Of a stretch of 64,000 bases of DNA, positions 9,039-18,852 are shown in pieces. The stretch comes from Caldilineaceae bacterium (GTDB lineage: Bacteria; Chloroflexota; Anaerolineae; Caldilineales; Caldilineaceae), in contig JAHBVF010000019.1 of NCBI GenBank assembly GCA_019637685.1, positions 1 to 64,000 on the forward strand. Direction: 5' to 3'. The notes under the pieces are model-generated. The model saw nothing but the letters and a program-made list of their open reading frames with translations. It was not told where the DNA came from and made no database searches. Position 1 is the first letter of the stretch, and the number at the start of each line of letters is the position of its first letter. The position numbers and the translations under genes were made by a program.

Positions 9039-9818
9039 ATGGACATCACCCCAATCCAATACGCCCTCGCCATTCTGGCCGGTATTCTGGCCGGGATTAT
9101 CAATACACTGGCGGGCAGCGGCTCCGCGGTGACGCTGCCAATGCTGGTCTTTCTAGGGCTGGACGCGGGCGTTGCCAACGCCACCAACCGGGTCGGCGTG
9201 GCAGTGCAGAATATCGTGGGAATCACAACATTTCAGCGCAGTGGCAAGATGGAACTGAGCGGCGGCCTCTGGCTGACAGTCCCCGCGATGATCGGCTCGC
9301 TGGTGGGTGCTTCGATTGCTGTACAGTTGGACGAGCGGGCCATGAATATGGCCATCGGCGGGATGCTGCTCATCGTCCTCGTCACGATCCTATTCAATCC
9401 CAGCAAATGGCTGCGCGCCCAATCGGAAGTGCGGGCAGGGCGTCCCAGTATCCTCACCCTTCTGATTTTCTTTGTGATTGGAATCTACGGGGGATTTATC
9501 CAGGCCGGTGTAGGGGTCTTTATCCTGACGGCGATGGTGCTGGGCGCGGGCTATAGTCTGGTCCACGCCAACGCCATCAAACTGATGATTGTGCTGGCGT
9601 TGACAATTGTGGCGCTGGGCGTCTTTATCTTCTCGCCCGTGCAGATCAATTGGGGCATTGGGATTCTGATGGCGGTGGGCCAGAGCATCGGTGCCTGGGC
9701 CGCGGCTAAATTTGCAATCAGCGTGCCCAACGCCAACAAATATGTGCGCTGGCTGCTGATTGTGGTGGTCGTCTATTCGATTTTCAAGTTCTTCGGGATT
9801 TTCGATCTGATCTTTTAG
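9039..9818 (+). CDS. TauE/SafE family sulfite exporter-like membrane protein, 259 aa
   Basis: An integral membrane permease with about 8 hydrophobic segments. It has the DUF81/TauE start [21 protein letters not shown] and, in the second half, [20 protein letters not shown]. These are the two repeated motifs of the family. Members export sulfite, sulfoacetate or other organic anions, and the substrate here is unknown. The length is normal. It stands alone on the plus strand. Confidence 0.85.
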   Translation: MDITPIQYALAILAGILAGIINTLAGSGSAVTLPMLVFLGLDAGVANATNRVGVAVQNIVGITTFQRSGKMELSGGLWLTVPAMIGSLVGASIAVQLDERAMNMAIGGMLLIVLVTILFNPSKWLRAQSEVRAGRPSILTLLIFFVIGIYGGFIQAGVGVFILTAMVLGAGYSLVHANAIKLMIVLALTIVALGVFIFSPVQINWGIGILMAVGQSIGAWAAAKFAISVPNANKYVRWLLIVVVVYSIFKFFGIFDLIF

Positions 9819-9828
9819 GGGAGCGCGG

Positions 9829-9893
9829 ACCACAGGCGGCTGACCGCTGAGAGTCTTACCCCCGCGATCTGCCGTCTGCGGTGTGCGGTCTGC
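9829..9893. repeat. Imperfect inverted repeat of the GGTCTGCCGTCCGCGG family
   Basis: GCGGACCACAGGCGGCTGACC (about 9825-9845) is partly complementary to GATCTGCCGTCTGCGGTGTGCGGTCTGC (about 9868-9893). Related pieces appear at about 39766-39782 and 59220-59241. It lies between convergent genes and may serve as a 3' hairpin. Confidence 0.5.
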
Positions 9894-9894
9894 T

Positions 9895-10287
9895 TTACCC
9901 CATCGTCCACACCCGTGTCGGGGCAATTTTGTAGATGACCCGGGGCGGACCAGCCAGTGCGCTGTCCGGGTAGTTCTGGCCGTTGTACTTGCGTGAGAGT
10001 TTATGGATGTGCTCAGTCCCGCCCTCTTCGGTAATCTCCACAACTTTGCCCTGCAATCCGATGTAACGGTAGGGGTTGTCCGGGTCCTGCACGCTGATGG
10101 CAACGTTCGGGTTCGCACGGATCGAGCGATCCTTCTTGCGGCCTTTGGCGCTGTTGATCAGGATGTGTTCGCCGTCGTACTCCACCCAGACCGGCGTCAC
10201 TTGGGGCATATTGCCGTCGCTGGTGGCGACGTGGGCGAAGCTCTTTTTCTCGAAAATGTCTTTGTGGCTGTCGGGAATCTGTGTCAC
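9895..10287 (-). CDS. PPOX-class F420-dependent oxidoreductase-like protein, 130 aa
   Basis: A split-beta-barrel flavin or F420 binding protein of the pyridoxamine 5'-phosphate oxidase superfamily. Typical stretches are FAHVATSDGNMPQVTPVWVEYDGEHILINS, GRKKDRSIRANPNVAISVQDP and YIGLQGKVVEI. A GTG start at 10287 is chosen, because an AGGAG site lies 8 bases before it and the protein then begins TQIPDSHKDIFEKKS, as in the family. A longer ATG frame would run through an inverted repeat and into the opposite gene. The redox substrate is unknown. Confidence 0.85.
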   Translation of the reverse strand: MTQIPDSHKDIFEKKSFAHVATSDGNMPQVTPVWVEYDGEHILINSAKGRKKDRSIRANPNVAISVQDPDNPYRYIGLQGKVVEITEEGGTEHIHKLSRKYNGQNYPDSALAGPPRVIYKIAPTRVWTMG

Positions 10288-10311
10288 GGATATATCTCCT
10301 CTGTGAAAACA

Positions 10312-10394
10312 ACAAAACCACAAAGATCCAAAGTCACAAAGAAAAGCCAAAATTGTATCGTTAGTTTTTCTTCGTGGCATTGTGACTTTGTGGT
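10312..10394. repeat. Inverted repeat, ACCACAAAGTCACAAAG family
   Basis: A left arm of ACCACAAAG and AAAGTCACAAAG units faces a right arm CTTCGTGGCATTGTGACTTTGTGGT. A second member is at 27144-27216. It lies in the divergent gap upstream of the PPOX and PfkB genes, so it may overlap their promoters. Confidence 0.6.
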
Positions 10395-10438
10395 AATGGA
10401 ACCCGTATAGTTTATCCCTCCTTCCCCAATCAAACCGT

Positions 10439-11461
10439 ATGCCTGATTTCATTTGTCTGGGCGGTCTGCGCACCGACTATCTAATCACTGCCGATGGCCG
10501 CGCGGCTTCGGACCTTTTCGGCGGCAACGCCACCTTTGCCGCGGTGGGTGCGCGCCTGTGGAGCCAGCCAGGACAGGTGGGCATTCTCGCCAAAAGCGGC
10601 GCTGGTTTTCCCGCAGAATGGCTGGCCCAACTGGAGCGCCACGGCATCGACACCGGCTGTGTCATCCCCATCGAAGAGAACGTGGATCAGCGCACATTCT
10701 TCTCCCATTTTGCCGATGACAGCCGGGACGAAGGCAACCCGGAGAGCCACTACCGGGCGCTGGGGCTTCCCCTGCCCGACGGGTTGCGCGGCTACAATCA
10801 ACCCAGCGCCGACGCCCAGGAAGCCAGCTATCGGCCCCTGCGCATCGACGGCGCGGCGGTGGCAGGCGACTGCTGGCCCCGCCGCGCCTTCCATTGCAGC
10901 CCCATCGACTGGGAGACAACCCGCTCCTGTGTGGCCGCGGCCCGCGGGGCCGGGACGCGGCAGATTTCGCTGGACCCCGGCCTGTGGATTGGGCAACACT
11001 CTCTGGCCGAAATCGGCGAAGTGTTGCGCCTGTGCCACGCCTTCCTGCCCAGCGAAGCCGAAGTTCGTCTGCTCTTCGGCCCCGAAATGAGCCGCCAGGA
11101 GATGGCCCGCCGTCTGGCCGCGGATGGCCCACCTGTCGTCGTTCTCAAATTGGGTGCAGAAGGCAGCCTCGTCTATCAGCGGGAGAGCGATACGTTTACG
11201 CCCATCCCCGCCGCGCCCGCCCGTGTGCTGGACGTGACCGGCGCGGGGGATGCCTTCTGTGGGGCCTTTGCCGTGGGTCTGAGTGCCACCGGCGATCCTA
11301 TCACAGCCGCCCGCTGGGGCGCGGTGGCTGCCAGCTTTGTGATCGAAGACTTTGGCGCGTTCCACGCGCTGGAAAGCGTGACGGACGACGAAAAGAATGG
11401 CCGATTGCGAGCACTGGATGAGCGAATGACCCCAGACAGCGAACGGCGGACCGCCACGTAA
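10439..11461 (+). CDS. PfkB family carbohydrate/nucleoside kinase, 340 aa
   Basis: A ribokinase-fold kinase that phosphorylates a sugar or nucleoside with ATP. The C-terminal PfkB signature DVTGAGDAFCGAFAVGL holds the catalytic Asp and anion hole. An N-terminal GG site is in FICLGGLRTDYLI and FGGNATFAAVGARL. The following gene is a nucleoside hydrolase, so a ribose or nucleoside substrate is a reasonable inference. The ATG at 10439 is adopted because MPDFICLGG is the usual beginning. Confidence 0.85.
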   Translation: MPDFICLGGLRTDYLITADGRAASDLFGGNATFAAVGARLWSQPGQVGILAKSGAGFPAEWLAQLERHGIDTGCVIPIEENVDQRTFFSHFADDSRDEGNPESHYRALGLPLPDGLRGYNQPSADAQEASYRPLRIDGAAVAGDCWPRRAFHCSPIDWETTRSCVAAARGAGTRQISLDPGLWIGQHSLAEIGEVLRLCHAFLPSEAEVRLLFGPEMSRQEMARRLAADGPPVVVLKLGAEGSLVYQRESDTFTPIPAAPARVLDVTGAGDAFCGAFAVGLSATGDPITAARWGAVAASFVIEDFGAFHALESVTDDEKNGRLRALDERMTPDSERRTAT

Positions 11462-11522
11462 TCCACCATCGCTGCGCGCTGTGCGATCCCCCCGCGCCTA
11501 TTCACCCGCTACGGAGAACTTT

Positions 11523-12434
11523 ATGCCTACACCCGTAATCCTCGACGTCGACACCGGCTACGACGACGCGGTCGCCATTCTGATGGCCGCGGGCCACCCA
11601 CAGCTCGAACTCCTGGGCGTGACGACTGTGGCGGGCAACGCGCCCCTGGCCGTCACCACCGACAATAGCCTGCGCACATTGGACGCCGCGGGCTATACGA
11701 ATATCCCGGTCATCGCTGGCGCGCACCGCCCCCTTCTGCGGGAACTGGGCGGCTCCAGCGACGCGCAGAGTCAGCACTTCCGCTTCCCCAAAGCGCGGGA
11801 GGCCACGCCGGGCTATGCAGTGGATTGGCTGGTGGATACGCTGATGGCGTCGGACGGGGAGATCGTCCTTGTCCCCCTGGCCCCGCTGACAAACATTGCC
11901 CTGGCCCTGTACAAAGAGCCGCGCATTGTGGAAAAGGTGAGAAAAGTTGTGCTGATGGGCGGCGCGCTCCACCGCGGCAATATGACGCCCAACGCGGAGT
12001 TCAATATTTGGATCGACCCGGAGGCCGCGCGCATTGTCTGGCAGGCGGGCTGGCCGATTGTAATGGTGGGGCTGGACGTGACCGGCCGCGCCCTCATCCC
12101 GCCGGATGACGTGGCCCGGGTGAAGGGGCTGACCAGCAAACGGGCGCGCATGACCGGCGAGCTGCTGGACTTCTGCGTGCAGCGGGAGGTGGTGGGCTGG
12201 GGCAAGCCGGGTGTGCAGATTTTCGACGCCTGCGCGGTGGCCGCGGTGGTCGATCCGGGGATGCTGACGACCACCCACTGCTTTGTCGATGTGGAGACGA
12301 CGGGAACCCTCACCGCGGGGATGACCGTCTGCGATGTGGATGGGCTGACCGGCCATCCGCCCAACTGCCACGTGGGGCTGGACATCGACTACGCCCGCTT
12401 CTTCCGGGTGATGCTGGATGGGCTGGGGGGATGA
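11523..12434 (+). CDS. Nucleoside hydrolase (IunH/RihA type), 303 aa
   Basis: Hydrolyses the N-glycosidic bond of nucleosides to base plus ribose. The calcium-binding signature DVDTGYDDAVAI is at residues 8-19. LLGVTTVAGNA follows. FNIWIDPEAARIV and the late DACAVAAVVDP complete the active site. The length is normal. The start at 11523 (MPTPVILDVDTG) is preferred over an upstream in-frame ATG at 11481. It follows the PfkB gene by 61 bp and probably shares its transcript: hydrolysis releases ribose, and the kinase could phosphorylate it. Confidence 0.9.
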   Translation: MPTPVILDVDTGYDDAVAILMAAGHPQLELLGVTTVAGNAPLAVTTDNSLRTLDAAGYTNIPVIAGAHRPLLRELGGSSDAQSQHFRFPKAREATPGYAVDWLVDTLMASDGEIVLVPLAPLTNIALALYKEPRIVEKVRKVVLMGGALHRGNMTPNAEFNIWIDPEAARIVWQAGWPIVMVGLDVTGRALIPPDDVARVKGLTSKRARMTGELLDFCVQREVVGWGKPGVQIFDACAVAAVVDPGMLTTTHCFVDVETTGTLTAGMTVCDVDGLTGHPPNCHVGLDIDYARFFRVMLDGLGG

Positions 12435-12516
12435 GGGAGCCAGAATTCGCAATCTCACCCGTGCAGGCCAACTCGCTGAGAATAGGCCACATTGGATTCA
12501 CAAGGAAACCCATCCT

Positions 12517-12966
12517 ATGCAAATGTCATCTCTTTTCGCAGCCCTGTCGGTAGCGCTTTTGGCCGCGGTGGGCAACGGCCTTTTTGCCTTTGGTCAACGC
12601 AAAGCGGAAGTCGTTGCCAACCCCTTCCTTTTCATTCTCTCCGCGTTGCTGGTCTGTGCAGTGGCCTTTGGCGTCAGTATGCCCTTTATGCCCCCAGTGG
12701 ATGGCGCGGCCTATCTGCGCCGCAATTGGCTGTGGGTGCTGGTCAGCGGAGCGGGTTTCTACTTTACTTTCCTGGGATTTTACTTTCTCTATAGCCGCTT
12801 TGGGGCCAGCCACTACGCGCTCTACGCGGTACTCTCTATCCTGACTACTTCGGTGCTGGTGGGGATTGTGCTGATGGGTGAGAAAGTCAACGGCTATCAT
12901 CTGGCGGCCATCGGCTGCGCGTTGTTGACGGTCGTTCTCTTTTCCATAGGCCAGAGCCGAATGTAA
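12517..12966 (+). CDS. EamA/DMT-like small membrane protein, 149 aa
   Basis: Four to five hydrophobic segments in 149 residues. This is about half the size of a normal ten-helix DMT transporter, and is like the small paired EamA-half proteins. The second half contains FYFLYSRFGASHYALYAVLSILTTSVLVGIVLMGEKV, an EamA repeat feature. The start at 12517 follows an AAGGAA ribosome site. A longer reading from 12418 overlaps the hydrolase gene. It is presumably a homodimeric exporter of unknown substrate. Confidence 0.75.
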   Translation: MQMSSLFAALSVALLAAVGNGLFAFGQRKAEVVANPFLFILSALLVCAVAFGVSMPFMPPVDGAAYLRRNWLWVLVSGAGFYFTFLGFYFLYSRFGASHYALYAVLSILTTSVLVGIVLMGEKVNGYHLAAIGCALLTVVLFSIGQSRM

Positions 12967-13115
12967 CAGAAAAGTGTGAAAGGGGGAGGGAATTGTACCC
13001 TTTCTTTCTTCACGCTCTATCCGGAATTCTACACAGCACGAAACACTTCTCCCGTCCTACACGTAGAGCATTTTGAATCGTCGAACCCATCGCATGGCAA
13101 AAGGAGAGACCACTT

Positions 13116-13859
13116 ATGGCACTACAATACCGTATCGAAGGCACAACCCTGCCTGTCGTCACCGTTGTTCTGACACCCGGTGAGCGCATCTTCTCATCCT
13201 CTGGCGGGATGAGTTGGATGACCCAGGCCGTGGAGATGGACACCAACACCGGCGGCGGCTTGGGCAAAATGTTCAAGCGCGCCCTCTCCGGTGAATCGCT
13301 TTTTATCGTCGATTACTACGTCAATAGAGATCAGGGCGAGGTCGCGTTTGCCGCCGAGTTTCCCGGCAAGGTGGTGGACCTGCACCTGGCCGAAGGCGAG
13401 CAGATGATTGTGCAGAAGGACGCGTTTATGTGTGCCGAAAAGAGTGTGGACCTGGACATGCATTTTCGCAAAAAACTGGGCGCAGGACTTTTTGGCGGCG
13501 AAGGATTTATCCTGCAAAAGTTGACTGGGGCAGGCACGGCTTTTGTGAATTTCGATGGCGAGATTGTTATGAAGGAACTGGCCGCGGGGGAAACGCTGCG
13601 CGTGGATACCGGTCACGTGGCAATGTTCGAGCCAGCGGTTGATTTCGACATTCAGATGCTCAAAGGCTTCAAAAATATCCTGTTGGGCGGTGAAGGTCTC
13701 TTTCTGGCAACCCTGCGCGGGCCGGGCAAAGTCTGGCTACAGACAATGCCCATGAGCAAGCTGGCCCAGAAGGTGGCCCAATATATGCCACAGGTAGGAG
13801 GCCAGGGCAGCAGCGGCGGCGGTAACATCAATCTGGGCCAGCTATTGGGCGGTCAATAA
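13116..13859 (+). CDS. AIM24/TIGR00266 family protein, 247 aa
   Basis: A soluble beta-rich protein of the AIM24 family, whose cellular role in bacteria is unclear. Typical stretches are SGGMSWMTQAVEMDTNTGGG near the start, FIVDYYVNRDQGEVAFAAEFPGKVV, ESVDL-like repeats, and LLGGEGLFLATLRGPGKVWLQTMP near the end. The C terminus is glycine-rich (GGQGSSGGGNINLGQLLGGQ). An AAGGAG ribosome site at about 13100 lies before the ATG. It converges on the gyrase gene with a gap of only 9 bp. Confidence 0.85.
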   Translation: MALQYRIEGTTLPVVTVVLTPGERIFSSSGGMSWMTQAVEMDTNTGGGLGKMFKRALSGESLFIVDYYVNRDQGEVAFAAEFPGKVVDLHLAEGEQMIVQKDAFMCAEKSVDLDMHFRKKLGAGLFGGEGFILQKLTGAGTAFVNFDGEIVMKELAAGETLRVDTGHVAMFEPAVDFDIQMLKGFKNILLGGEGLFLATLRGPGKVWLQTMPMSKLAQKVAQYMPQVGGQGSSGGGNINLGQLLGGQ

Positions 13860-13868
13860 AGCCCCAAC

Positions 13869-16800
13869 TCACTTGCCCTTCTTTTGCCCCGGTGTAACAC
13901 TGCTCACCCGCGCCACTTTGTTGGGCTTGCGCTTGGCCGGGGCAGGAGAAGGCGCGTCGTCGCCCAACAACGACGGCTGTATAGGCTCGTCGGCAGCCGG
14001 GGCCGATTTGCGGCTGCGCGTCGGTTTGGTCGGCTCCGGGCTGCTGACAGTTTTGGCAGGGGCCTTTTGCACAGGCGTAGTTTTGGCTGTTCTGGTGCGA
14101 CGCGCGGGCTTGGCCTCGGTCGTGCGGCTGGTCTCTGTCGTGCTGGTCTCTGCCGTGCTGGCAGACCCACGGGTACGTCGCTTTGGCTTGACCGTTGCCT
14201 CCGGTTTGGCCGTTCCATCCTTCGCTTTCTTCGCCGATGGAGTATCCGACGGCTGAGTCGCTGGCTTTGTGGCCGGGCTTGTCCTGGTTGTGCGTCGGCC
14301 AGCCGCCCCGTTTGCCCGGGACGGGGTGTCCCCTGTGCCGCGGGGGGGCTTTGGAGAAGTCTTGGGCGGAGTCTTGGCGACAGGCTTACCGGTCGTTTCG
14401 TCGGGCGCGGGCGCGGCTGTAGTCATCTCATCCAGCGCGTCGGTGATGCGCGACACGACCTGCACCCCGGCAATCTGGTCGCCCTGGGCTGCTTTGACAG
14501 TCTGCTGCCCCTGTGTGCTGCGTCCGCTGAGTGCCACATCCGCCACAGCCGTGGGTTTGGCAATTCCCTTGGCCGTAACAAAAGTGACAAATTCGCTCTC
14601 GGCTGTCACCACCGCAGCGCCGCTCAAAAAGCCGGTCCGGGCCGTCAATTTGTGGGCCACAATGCCACCGCCATTGCGTCCCTGCACACTGTATTCGTCC
14701 AGCGAAGTACGCTTGCAATACCCTTCAGCAGTAACAGTCACCAATTCGCCGCTGGGGTCTGCCACACAGGCAGCCACAAGCTGATCCCCCTTCTTCACTT
14801 TCATCCCGCCCACGCCGCCGGCAGCCAACCCCATACTGCGCACATCCTCCTCCCGAAAACGGATAGACTGGCCCCGGGCTGTGACGAAAATCACTTCCGC
14901 CTCACCCGTTGTCGGGAAAACCCATCCCAGCTTGTCCTTGCTCTCCACCCGCATCACATCCGGATCCGTGCCAGCAGCGCCCATAAAATCCGCCAGGCTG
15001 ATACGTTTGACGCTGCCCCCAACAGTGACCAGAAACAGATAGCCCGTGGCCTCGGCAGATGTTAGCCGCGGCAAAGCCAGGCAAGCGGCCACGCCGTCGC
15101 GGCGGGTCAGATCGGTCAACTCAGCCGCATGTTTGGCCACATCCTGGGGGATTTCGTGGATGCCCACCCGGCGACAGCGCCCATCTGTGGCGAACAAATA
15201 CAATTGGTCCCGGGTGTTGGCTGTCAGGAGAGCCGTGGCCGCGTTGGCCCCGGCCTGGCGCAGGCTGGTGCTGCTGATCCCGGCGAAGGCTTGACGGCGA
15301 ATCTCCCCGTTGTCCCCCACCGAAATCCAGACCTTCTGATCGGGCAGCAGATCGGTGGTGGTCAGCGTGCCCTTTGTGCGCTCCACAATCTGTGAACGCC
15401 GGCGATCCCCGTGCCTCTCCCGAATGTCCAGCATCTCTTGACGAATGACGCCGAGAATCTTCTCCGGGTGGGCCAGCAAATCCTGCAAATAGTTGATCAA
15501 CTTCTGCAATTCATCATATTCCTCTTGCAGCCGTTTGCGTTCCAGCGCGGCCAACCGTTTCAGAGGCATATCCAGAATGGCCTGGGCCTGGACTTCACTG
15601 AACTTGAAGTTGTTCATCAGATTGTTGCGGGCTGTCTCCACCCGCTGGCTGCGCCGAATGGTTTCGATCACTTCATCCAGAATATCCAGTGCCCGCAGCA
15701 GCCCTTCCACAATGTGCGCTCTGGCCTGGGCGCGGGCCAGGTCATATTCCGAGCGGCGACGCACAATCTCCCGGCGGTGTTCGATAAACAGATGGAGCAT
15801 CCGCTTTAGACCCAGCGTGCGGGGTTCGCCGTCCACCAGAGCCAGCATGGACATCCCAAAGGTCTGCTGCATAGGGGTATATTTGAAAAGATCAGCCAGC
15901 ACCAGCTTCGGCTCCGCGTTGCGTGTCAATTCGATGACAATGCGCATCCCAGTGCGATCACTCTCATCTCGCAGGTCGGTAATGCCCTCCAGCTTGCTGT
16001 CCCGCACAAGGGTGGCAATCCGCTCCAGCAGATTCGTTTTGTTGGTCTGGTAGGGCAGTTCTGTGACAACAATTCGGCTGCGGCTGCGGCTCATCTCCTC
16101 GAAATGGGCCTTGGCCTGCACAATCAGCCGGGCGCGGCCTGTGGCATAGCCCTGGGCAATAGCATCGATATTCTCTTCGCCTTTGCTCCCCGTGCGAAAC
16201 CGGTAAATAATGCCACCAGTCGGGAAATCCGGCCCATTGACGAAGCGCATCAACTCCTCTACGCTGATATCATCGAGCCGTGGGTAGTTATCGATCAGGT
16301 GTACACTGGCGTTAATAATCTCGGTTAGATTGTGGGGCGGAATGCTGGTGGCCATGCCCACGGCAATGCCGCTGGAGCCATTAATGAGCAGATTGGGCAG
16401 GGCCGAGGGCAATACTGTTGGTTCACGCAGGGTGTTGTCAAAATTATCGGTCCAGTCGATGGTGTCCTTTTCCAGATCGTTCAGGACCAGATCGCTGATC
16501 GGGGAGAGGCGGGCTTCTGTGTAGCGCATGGCCGCGGCATTGTCACCGTCGATAGAGCCAAAGTTGCCCTGGCCGTCTACCAGTGGGTAGCGCATACTAA
16601 AGTCCTGGGCCAGACGCACCATCGCATCGTAGACGGCAGTGTCGCTGTGGGGATGATACTTGCCCAACACCTCACCGACGATACGGGCGCTCTTTTTGTA
16701 CGAGGTATGGGGGTGTAATCCCAAATCGTGCATTGCGTATAAAATGCGGCGATGAACCGGTTTCAGCCCATCACGTACGTCGGGCAGGGCACGGGCCACG

Positions 16801-16895
16801 ATAACGCTCATCGCATAATCGAGATAGGCCACCTGCATTTCGTCGGTGATGTCAACTTCCCTTACATTGCCGATAGATTGAGTGCTTGGAGTCAT
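13869..16895 (-). CDS. gyrA: DNA gyrase/topoisomerase IV subunit A with long basic tail, 1008 aa
   Basis: Type IIA topoisomerase subunit that cuts and passes DNA. The catalytic tyrosine is Y125 in [10 protein letters not shown]. The quinolone-region helix [17 protein letters not shown] is at residues 82-98. [19 protein letters not shown] and a C-terminal beta-pinwheel domain with repeated blades follow (about 510-830). The last roughly 165 residues are Pro/Thr/Lys/Ala-rich and repetitive, unlike standard GyrA (about 820-880 aa). I do not find the canonical GyrA box (QRRGGKG), so supercoiling activity versus decatenation is uncertain and the symbol is provisional. No gyrB lies nearby. Confidence 0.85.
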   Translation of the reverse strand: MTPSTQSIGNVREVDITDEMQVAYLDYAMSVIVARALPDVRDGLKPVHRRILYAMHDLGLHPHTSYKKSARIVGEVLGKYHPHSDTAVYDAMVRLAQDFSMRYPLVDGQGNFGSIDGDNAAAMRYTEARLSPISDLVLNDLEKDTIDWTDNFDNTLREPTVLPSALPNLLINGSSGIAVGMATSIPPHNLTEIINASVHLIDNYPRLDDISVEELMRFVNGPDFPTGGIIYRFRTGSKGEENIDAIAQGYATGRARLIVQAKAHFEEMSRSRSRIVVTELPYQTNKTNLLERIATLVRDSKLEGITDLRDESDRTGMRIVIELTRNAEPKLVLADLFKYTPMQQTFGMSMLALVDGEPRTLGLKRMLHLFIEHRREIVRRRSEYDLARAQARAHIVEGLLRALDILDEVIETIRRSQRVETARNNLMNNFKFSEVQAQAILDMPLKRLAALERKRLQEEYDELQKLINYLQDLLAHPEKILGVIRQEMLDIRERHGDRRRSQIVERTKGTLTTTDLLPDQKVWISVGDNGEIRRQAFAGISSTSLRQAGANAATALLTANTRDQLYLFATDGRCRRVGIHEIPQDVAKHAAELTDLTRRDGVAACLALPRLTSAEATGYLFLVTVGGSVKRISLADFMGAAGTDPDVMRVESKDKLGWVFPTTGEAEVIFVTARGQSIRFREEDVRSMGLAAGGVGGMKVKKGDQLVAACVADPSGELVTVTAEGYCKRTSLDEYSVQGRNGGGIVAHKLTARTGFLSGAAVVTAESEFVTFVTAKGIAKPTAVADVALSGRSTQGQQTVKAAQGDQIAGVQVVSRITDALDEMTTAAPAPDETTGKPVAKTPPKTSPKPPRGTGDTPSRANGAAGRRTTRTSPATKPATQPSDTPSAKKAKDGTAKPEATVKPKRRTRGSASTAETSTTETSRTTEAKPARRTRTAKTTPVQKAPAKTVSSPEPTKPTRSRKSAPAADEPIQPSLLGDDAPSPAPAKRKPNKVARVSSVTPGQKKGK

Positions 16896-16939
16896 TATAC
16901 AATTCCTGGTATCTATTATCTTTCGCCATCGGATTTCGC

Positions 16940-18805
16940 ATGCAAGAATTCACAGCAGTAGCTGAAGATGTGACAGCGTATATTGTCCCAGCCTACAGCC
17001 CATTTTCGCGCGCCAACCGAAGACAGAACGCCTATGAACTCTTGCTCGAATTTTCCCTGTCCTCCCGGCAGTACGGTCAGAAGAGCGAACTCTTTCACGC
17101 GGCGGGTATGACCGCCATGAAAATGACCGGGGCAGAGATCGGTTATTTGTACTACCGCCAACGGGCCGCGACGACCTCGGAGCGGCTGGGCGAGTCGGTC
17201 TATTACCGGCTCGATCAGGTATTCAAAGACGACGGCGACAACCACAGCGCCGACCTATCCGGGCCGCTGCCACAACCGCTCATCGAACATCTGGCAATCC
17301 GCCAGGAAATCACCCGTCAAGCAGATAATTGTCATCTGGTGGTTCCCATCCACAGGGATGGCAAACCGATGGCACTGCTCGACCTCCACCACAGGGATCA
17401 CAGCCACTTTTGCCAAACTGATATGGAGATGATGGATTATCTCGCCCGTCAGTTGGATGCTGCACTGCAAAGCGAGTATGTGGTGACCACCCGAACAGCG
17501 CAAATTGAGTTAGCTCAGTATTTGAGCGCTGAGCTGGACCTGGCCGCGCTGCTCGGCAAAGTCGCCCAGTCCGCAGCCAAAATTGCCAATGCCCAGGCAA
17601 GCTCGATTCTTCTGATTCAGCCCCAAAGCGACACTATGCGTTTTGCTTCCGTCCACGGACTGTCCGATTCAGACCGGGAGATGCTCCGCCAGCTCGTTGT
17701 TCCTTTGCACGGCAGTATGGCCGGTTCCGTCGCTGTGACAGGCCAACCGCTCCTCAGCAACGACGCAGCTATCGATCCCCGTTTTTATTCTGGGGTAAGC
17801 AACAGTGTCGAGATGAAGACCCGCTCGCTGCTGGCTGTGCCTATGAGAGCGGGCGACAAAGCCATCGGCGCGCTGGAAGTCATCAATCAGCGCTATGACG
17901 ACGGCTTTACCGAGGCCGACGTGGAGTTGCTGACACTCTTTGCCAGCCAAGCAGCCATCGCCATTCAAAATGCCCGGCTGTTGGCAGAGCGCCAGGCCAG
18001 TCTCTCTGAATTGACCAAACTGGAGCAACGGAAATCTCAGTTTATTGCGCTGGCCAGCCACGAGCTGCGGACACCGCTCAATCTGATCAGTGGCTATGCT
18101 ACGCTTTTGCGTTCTTCGCTCCCCGACTGTAATGTCAATCCGGAGCACGAAGTAATGGATTTTCTTTCGCAAATCGATCAAGCGACCAATCGCCTCACGG
18201 GAATGGTCAATAATATCACATCCCTCTACAATCTGGAGACGGGGCGCACCCAGTTGTTGTTGGAGCGTAAAAATGTACTGGAAAATATCCATTCTGTGAT
18301 AGATGAATATGCCGAATGGTCACGCCAGAAGGGCATCAGTTTCTGCCTGAACATTCCCGACCACCCGCTCTATGCCACCTGCGATCCCATCGAGGTGAAC
18401 CGCATTCTGGGCAATCTGATCAACAACGCGATCAAATTTACGCCGGAAGGAGGCCAGATCACCATTTCGGCAGAGCACGCGCCTGTTGACAACAACAACG
18501 GGTATCCTGCGACAGAACGCCTGTGCGGGGTGATGATATCGGTGGCCGACACAGGTCCGGGTATTGATTTGGCCCAGTTGGAAAGCGTTTTTGAGCGATT
18601 CTCCCAAATTGGAAGCCATCTGAACCGGGTGCAGGGCGGGATCGGTCTGGGCTTGCCCCTGGCCAAAGGTCTGGTGGAAAAGCACGGCGGTCAGCTCTGG
18701 GCAGAAGCCAATGTGGGAACCGGTGCTACGTTCCACTTCACATTACCCGCCGCGAAGAATGCTGCCCCGTGCGAAGAAGAACCATCCCCGGCGCTTGTCG
18801 TCTAA
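16940..18805 (+). CDS. GAF-domain sensor histidine kinase, 621 aa
   Basis: A cytoplasmic two-component sensor without membrane helices. Two GAF-type regions (about residues 30-165 and 195-350 from this start) are followed by a HisKA domain with [23 protein letters not shown]. The phosphorylated His is about residue 374. The HATPase has an N box [14 protein letters not shown], a G1 box [11 protein letters not shown] and a G2 box GGIGLGLPL. The start at 16940 ([11 protein letters not shown]) is chosen because the longer frame would overlap the divergent gyrA start. There is no clear ribosome site. The cognate regulator is not adjacent. Confidence 0.85.
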   Translation: MQEFTAVAEDVTAYIVPAYSPFSRANRRQNAYELLLEFSLSSRQYGQKSELFHAAGMTAMKMTGAEIGYLYYRQRAATTSERLGESVYYRLDQVFKDDGDNHSADLSGPLPQPLIEHLAIRQEITRQADNCHLVVPIHRDGKPMALLDLHHRDHSHFCQTDMEMMDYLARQLDAALQSEYVVTTRTAQIELAQYLSAELDLAALLGKVAQSAAKIANAQASSILLIQPQSDTMRFASVHGLSDSDREMLRQLVVPLHGSMAGSVAVTGQPLLSNDAAIDPRFYSGVSNSVEMKTRSLLAVPMRAGDKAIGALEVINQRYDDGFTEADVELLTLFASQAAIAIQNARLLAERQASLSELTKLEQRKSQFIALASHELRTPLNLISGYATLLRSSLPDCNVNPEHEVMDFLSQIDQATNRLTGMVNNITSLYNLETGRTQLLLERKNVLENIHSVIDEYAEWSRQKGISFCLNIPDHPLYATCDPIEVNRILGNLINNAIKFTPEGGQITISAEHAPVDNNNGYPATERLCGVMISVADTGPGIDLAQLESVFERFSQIGSHLNRVQGGIGLGLPLAKGLVEKHGGQLWAEANVGTGATFHFTLPAAKNAAPCEEEPSPALVV

Positions 18806-18852
18806 TTTTTGCCGTCCACCACTGGCAGCCTGCCGCGGGCGGCACACCTTTC

